Origin: Erigeron canadensis
Lineage: Eukaryota; Streptophyta; Magnoliopsida; Asterales; Asteraceae
NCBI RefSeq assembly: GCF_010389155.1
Contig: NC_057766.1
Location: 22,701,516-22,765,515 of the forward strand
Length of the DNA: 64,000 nucleotides
Direction: 5' to 3'
Shown one piece after another: positions 58,935 to 64,000 of this stretch; within the stretch, counting starts at the first letter, position 1; each line of letters begins with the position of its first letter. The notes under the pieces were generated by a model. That model made no database searches and had not been told where the DNA came from. It saw only the letters and a list, made by a program, of their open reading frames with translations. Made by a program: the position numbers and the translations under genes.

Positions 58935-59204
58935 AACGCTTATTGTATATCAAAATTAATTCTATGATTATCATTATCCTTTTATGTTGTTGATTTTGAA
59001 CTTCTAAAGTACCTGAGTTAAAAATCGTTAACCATAATATACTTTCTTTACTTGAAATAAAACTAAAAAGAGTTGTTATATTTGTCGTACTCATTTTTTA
59101 GTTCTTTAATTATCTTGGTTATCTTTTACAATTGTCACTTTCACATTATTAGATAGTTGGTTGGTATTAAATGAAAAAGATGCATACATTTCATTTGAAA
59201 GAAA
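58935..59204. other. Short intergenic stretch
   Basis: AT-rich sequence between the hAT element and the Helitron. Nothing recognised. Confidence 0.4.
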
Positions 59205-59527
59205 CTAGCATTGTACCCGCGCGATGCGGCGGTGGTCGTGAAGGCGACGGTGTGGTGGTGGAGGTGAGTGTTGGTGGTGGATGCGACGTCGAGTGCCGTA
59301 GATAATTCATATAAAAGTAATTGATTTAAAAGGTTAATGGAGATATTTTAGAAAAATAAAGGATTGGTAGTGTAATTTAATTATTAATGTTAAGAGAATA
59401 GTGTATGTGAAAATATTTTAAAAGGTTGTAGCCTTGTAGATGAAAATATTACATAAGAGGGCATTTTAGACATTTCCCCCCATGTAACTTTCAACATAGG
59501 GGTATTTTCTTTAACATAGAGTATAGA
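59205..59527 (-). mobile_element. Short non-autonomous Helitron
   Basis: On the minus strand it begins TCTATACTCTATGTTAAAG after A (59528). It ends CCGCCGCATCGCGCGGGTAC, then AATGCTAG before T (59204). A 5' TC, a 3' hairpin and CTAG inserted between A and T are the Helitron hallmarks, and there is no target duplication. Length is 323 bp. Confidence 0.85.
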
Positions 59528-59990
59528 TATAGATAAAGGAAGAAAGAATAACTTATTTTAATTCGTCCACAACACTTAACAACTCAGTTTGTAGTTTTGT
59601 GTTTGTAATTTGTTTATATGTTTATCATTTCTGTTTTGTTATTGCTACAAAATACTTGGAAACATAATTTTTTAGACAATAACATGAAATTTAGCAGGAC
59701 TCTTATCTTTCAATGAGTGATGTTTTTTAGCTCACAAGATTTTCATATTTTTTTATATAAAGAAACATCAAATCTTGCTAGAAATATAATCGTTTATAGA
59801 CCATGGTTCTACCAAATAGATTTTAAAAAGAAAAGGAATAAAACATAAAACAAGTCCTAAATTCCAATTTGAACCACATCGCATCATATAATATGCGATT
59901 TAGTCAAACCACCCATTTATGTATAGTGATTTGGCCCAAAGCGCATATATAATATGGAGAAATGTTAGGTAAAGTATGTAATACCTATCT
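59528..59990. other. Short intergenic stretch
   Basis: AT-rich, with no coding frame. It ends with TATCT (59986-59990), the left duplication of the next LTR. Confidence 0.4.
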
Positions 59991-61932
59991 TGTAACACCT
60001 CGAGTTACGGCTCGAAAATATTACGGAAATTATATAGCACACGATGGAATTAATGTAGACCAACTAAATGATAAGTGAATTCGGTGAATCCAACATAATA
60101 AGCCAAATATTCATACAAAATGCACGAGGAGCAAATCACCATCAAAGTTTACAAAATAATAGTCTAACGATGGCTATCAATCCTAAGCATAATGCAAAAT
60201 GGGCAAATGAATCCTTGATTTACATAAGTTCAAGCCTGAGTCAAAAGCAAGTAGAAATCATGCGTCACGTCCTTGGTTCACCTGATTACCTGAAAAGTGT
60301 ACTAAACAATGCGTATAAGTTCACTACCACACAATCCCAACAATCACCAATCACACCAAACCGCTACGTACATACACTTAGGAGGATTCTACTTTCAACG
60401 AGTTATTGATGCTTATATATAGGGTCACCCGCAGCCTTCCCACCACATCTCAAACCCTTTGAAGGCATAATCGACCTTTATGTATGTACAACTATCTTAA
60501 ATAATCATCTAATCACATCTATATGCGTAAACCAAGCTTAAGTCAAACATTCAACCACACAATCAAACGATCAAGCAATCAAACAACTAAACACATAAAT
60601 GTACACTTTTCAGCCCGAATCTTAATTGAGTAGGGAGCTACGGAACTCACCTTGAGTGCCCATGACAAGTTAAGATTGGGCTACAAGTGTAAGATATTGC
60701 CACACGTTCACAACTTATAGTTATACATACATACATACATACATATTAATATACGTTCATGATTCGAGACTCGTTTGATCATAAGAATCCAAAATTATGT
60801 TTGTTGGATGGCTATGAGATTAGGGGGATGTTAGGAATTGACTTGAAATGGATTAAAACGAATTAAAGACATAAAGGAAGAAAGCGGGCAGCAACATGGG
60901 CAAGAATGGTTTGACTAAAAAGTCAAAATTTGCTAAGAACATCCAAACCCTAATTCGACACTTAAAATCCGATTTTTGTGAGATTGAAGACTCAATTCGA
61001 CATATAATCAACATGATTGAACATAACAAACATAAACCCTTTCATAATTTCGTTCCATAACATCACTTTAACTCAATATTCGTTCTTGACCCATTTTGAC
61101 CTCACAAAACCATAATTTGACCTAGACCTTAATTTGAAGAGTGTCAAGACATGTTTTGAGCATAATTTGACATCAGTAATGTGTATGAAACTAACCCATA
61201 CTTTAAAAATCATTCCATAACTTCAATTCAGCCTCAAATCCGATTTTGACCCAATTTAATCAAGTTGTAGACCCTAAAATCGACTAAGGGTTGTTTAGGT
61301 TAGACTTGAAACATGATTATAAATATAAAATGGTGAACTTGAGATGAGTTTTACTTACCAAAATTACCTTCAAAGAGTCAAACCCGAATTTGAGCTAGAT
61401 GGAAGGATTTCTTAGACTTTGACCTTCAAATCCTTGGTATGATGATTAAATGATGATAATAATGATGAATTTAAGACTAATCTAGCTTGAATAACATTTA
61501 TTGATGATGATTTGTTAGAGAGAGAATGAGGGAGTATGTTGGGTCTTGCATTCAATGTGTGTGTGAGAGAGAGATAAAATGAAAGGAGGGGATGAGATGA
61601 GAAAATAGTTGGATTGGGTGGGGGGTTTGGATAAGGTTGGGTCAAATGTAATTAATCTCTCTCTCTCTTTTTTTATCCAGCACTTTTAGACTATTACCCC
61701 ATGAATTAGTCTTATTCTGTCTATTTCTCATTTTCGCCACTTTTAGACTATTACTCAGAGAATTATAGTAGCACGAGTTACACACATGAAGGGTGAATCC
61801 GAAAAGAAAAGGCAAATGTTACATACATAATTAACGAAAGTCAATGGGTCCAACACCACGAATGTTACAATTAATCACATAGTCAACAAAAGTCAAACAT
61901 AGTCAAATAGGTCAAAATTCGCGAATGTTACA
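59991..61932 (-). mobile_element. Solo LTR, Ty3/gypsy-like, 1.94 kb
   Basis: Plus-strand ends are TGTAACACCTCG and GAATGTTACA, with perfect TATCT duplications at 59986-59990 and 61933-61937. Read on the minus strand it starts TGTAACATTCGCGAATTTTG, followed by ttgactatgtttgacttttg, like the start of the 38256 LTR (TGTAACATCC...gtttgacgtttgac), so the minus strand is its likely sense. The 113-codon frame at 60068-60409 lies inside it and is not a gene. No internal domain. Confidence 0.85.
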
Positions 61933-61937
61933 TATCT

Positions 61938-62140
61938 TATGTAAAGCAGGGGGTTATGTAAAATTCAGGGGACTATGTATGTTTATCAAATTTCAAAGAT
62001 TTAATTTGTAATTTTTTTTAAAGTAGTAGTACTCAAGCTTAGGTAAAGTCTGCAGTACGGATCATTTTTCCGATATGATATATGTTGTTATTTGATAAAT
62101 TGGTTTATGAAAAGTTTTAAAAGAATTTGACTAAGTTAAA
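61938..62140. other. Short intergenic stretch
   Basis: Separates the solo LTR from the second short Helitron. Nothing recognised. Confidence 0.4.
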
Positions 62141-62487
62141 CTAGCATAATACCCACATAATGCGGTGACAACGACGATGATGATGATGTGGTGGTATGGA
62201 GACATGTGGTGATGGCACTGACTATTAATGGTGATGGCGGTATCGAGTGGTGTAAGTTGATTTAAATGTGATAGTAATTTTTTTTTAAAGATAATGATTC
62301 AAAATGTAAATTAGTAAAATAATGATTTAAAGTGGTAAATTAGTTTATTAAGGACAAAATTTGGTAATTTTTATAACTCTTTTTAAAGATGATGATTCAA
62401 TAAGTGTAATTTAGTTAATTTGCAACCAATTTCTTACTATCATTTTTAAAAAATAAGAGGATGAATATTTTTATATAGTAGTATAGA
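62141..62487 (-). mobile_element. Short non-autonomous Helitron, same family as 59205
   Basis: On the minus strand it begins TCTATACTACTATATAAAAA after A and ends CACCGCATTATGTGGGTATT then ATGCTAG before T (62140). The ends match the 59205-59527 element, though the hairpin stem is weaker here (CGCATTATGTGGG). Length is 347 bp. Confidence 0.8.
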
Positions 62488-62967
62488 TATTGAATTATAA
62501 GAAAAGTGAGTATGAGATTGTTAGATACATAAATTAAATGAAAAATCGCTCACATGCTAATTTTTTAGTATTTTTAAAAAATAATTGGATTGTCATATTA
62601 TTTATGTATTAAAGTTGGTATGTAAGAGATTTTTTGCCCCATTTAGATGCATAAGAGGTTTATATTCCACCCCCTTGGAATTATTGGGTAAGAGATTTAT
62701 TATTATTATTATTATTTTAGGAGTATAAAATGACCGTTTTGGTAAAGGACCATTTTGGTAATGACCATCTTGGAGTATAAAATGACCGTTTTCGTAAGAA
62801 TTTTTTTTTTAAATGTTAAAGGACCATTTTGGTTAGTAATAAATTTTATAGGGAATTTTATGACTTAAACTAAACTAAACTAGTGAGGTCCCAATTACCA
62901 AAATCTCCCAAACCCAAGTAACACACACACACACAATCGCAGACACAGAGACAGACACAAAGAAAAG
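62488..62967. other. Upstream region of the small two-exon gene
   Basis: Holds a (TTA)n stretch (62697-62716). The word gagtataaaatgaccgttttggtaa appears twice in near-identical form (62730 and 62772, the second with tcgtaa), a local duplication. The leader carries an (AC)n tract (62923-62935). TATA-like sequences include gtataaaatg in both copies, about 195-240 bases before the ATG. Confidence 0.5.
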
Positions 62968-63332
62968 ATGCCGGTGACAGCAACGATGGTCGGAGCAGTA
63001 CTTGGTTTGGGCACCCAGATGTATTCCAATGCCCTCCGTAAACTCCCTTATATGCGCCGTAAGTTTTTATTTTTTTTACTGACCCACTTTCAATAAATCA
63101 GAAATGAATCATTTTTGTATCTTAGATATATATATATATATATATATATGTTTAATTATTGTTATTATTTGTGATGATAGATCCGTGGGAGCATCTATTG
63201 GGGATGGGATTAGGGGCTGTGTTTGCAAATCAGCTAGTGAAATGGGATGCCAAGCTTCAAGTTGACCTCGATATCATGCTGGAAAAGGCGAAAGCCGCTA
63301 ACGAACGCCGTTATTTTGGTATCGAACCCTAA
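62968..63332 (+). CDS. Small mitochondrial complex I accessory subunit-like protein (NDUFB4/B15-type)
   Basis: Two exons, 62968-63058 and 63181-63332, with GT-AG borders, give 80 residues. The protein starts MPVTATMVGAVLGLGTQMYS, then ALRKLPYMRRHPWEHLLGMG, LGAVFANQLVKWDAKLQVDL and ends ANERRYFGIEP. The middle (about 31-52) is a moderately hydrophobic helix, followed by a charged amphipathic helix. Small plant proteins of this layout (HPWEH, glycine-rich hydrophobic helix, KW, then a helix ending in RYFG) are, as I recall, accessory subunits of the complex I membrane arm. That assignment is from memory of the family pattern; the gene model itself is firm. Confidence 0.72.
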
Positions 63333-64000
63333 CCCGAGAATTTTAGTTATTTGATTGTGTTCACTCTTTTGATGTTTAAATTGGAATATGTTTGTTGAAT
63401 TTTTTTTTTTTTTTTTGATGTTACTTGTTTTGGGTATGTGATTTATATGGTGTGTATCGTAGTCGTATATTTGAACACATTTGGAAAGAAAATTTGGAAT
63501 TTAATAAATATATGTTAGAAATGTTCCGATAATATAAGGGGGGGTTTGGTTACAAAGATAGGAAATGGAAGGCAAAAAGATGTGTTGGGTGTGAGGCTTT
63601 GAGGGTAGAGAAATGGGAATAAAAAGCAGGTATGAAACACACAAAAATGGCGATTTCTCAAACCTATCAAAGAGGGGGTTTTAGTTTTGGTTTCATTCCT
63701 ATTTCACTTTTTTAAAACCATATTCATAATAAAATTGGATTACAAACCAAATGCATGCATGATTTAATCAAGAAAGGCATCTCTCTTCCTTATTTTAAGA
63801 TGTATATGCTTTTTGTAATATACTAGTATACAACAACAATATCCAATTCCACAAATATGCGGATTTTAGGGAGGAAGATGTAGACAGTCATACCCTTACA
63901 CGAAGTTAGAGCCACTGCATCCATGAATACGCTCGTTCAAACTTTATATGATAGTTTAGATCAAGGTAAAACAAACATTGTATGTTCTGAAATTTTTGTG
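63333..64000. other. 3' flank of the small gene; repeat-like sequence
   Basis: Carries a T-run of 18 (63399-63416). A pair of loosely inverted sequences, gggtttggttacaaag (63542) and ggattacaaaccaaatgc (63737), may mark a small MITE, without a confirmed duplication. The window ends in non-coding DNA. Confidence 0.45.

Noticed and set aside
60068..60409. 113-codon open frame
   Set aside because: It lies inside a solo LTR with exact borders and duplications and has no similarity to a protein.
63537..63757. Possible MITE with gggtttggttacaaa ends
   Set aside because: Ends pair only loosely and no target duplication could be found.

Overview
The window looks like AT-rich nuclear DNA of a dicot plant. 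The genes have short GT-AG introns and plant-specific families, and repeats outnumber genes. Several repeat families and the general style of the intergenic DNA suggest a daisy-family (Asteraceae) or other asterid genome; that placement is inference. I see no bacterial, organellar or viral gene order.

Six protein genes can be supported. From left to right: a PCaP1/DREPP membrane-associated cation-binding protein (2583-3553, minus); an intronless plant-specific protein of unknown function (20977-21879, plus); a TAG-family DNA-3-methyladenine glycosylase (24431-26787, minus); a long protein with a C-terminal RING finger, probably an E3 ubiquitin ligase (29034-32412, minus); an FPA-type flowering-time and RNA 3'-end processing protein with three RRMs and a SPOC domain (47242-55942, plus, with a 4.9 kb first intron); and a small two-exon protein resembling a mitochondrial complex I accessory subunit (62968-63332, plus). 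I traced exon joins by eye. Every join given keeps the reading frame and uses GT-AG borders, except one GC-AG intron in the RING gene. The genes do not form a pathway or cluster.

The rest is dominated by mobile DNA, and many elements can be bounded to the base by target-site duplications. These include a Stowaway MITE and three Harbinger/Tourist-like elements (TAA/TTA duplications); four hAT elements (8 bp duplications, three of them imperfect or nested cases described below), one carrying a broken transposase; two long-inverted-repeat Mutator-like elements; Helitron ends and short Helitrons; three solo LTRs with TG...CA ends; a decayed Ty1/copia element with a solo LTR nested in it; a LINE 3' end; and a SINE-like copy flanked by a perfect 35 bp duplication.

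Layout: 1-2.5 kb tandem array, SINE-like copy and MITE; 2.6-3.6 kb PCaP1; 4.6-12 kb MITEs, a Helitron carrying RPA-like fragments, and a foldback element; 12.5-19 kb nested LTR retrotransposons and a Harbinger element; 19.6-20.6 kb LINE; 21-32.4 kb three genes; 32.7-47.1 kb transposon-rich block; 47.2-56 kb FPA; 56-62.5 kb repeats; 63 kb small gene.

The most unusual structures are an array of eight 15 bp GC-rich palindromes in an LTR-like region (13062-13328), a 410 bp direct repeat whose two copies abut the two ends of a Helitron-like segment (35317-37787), and a long-inverted-repeat element ending about 120 bp upstream of the FPA start codon.
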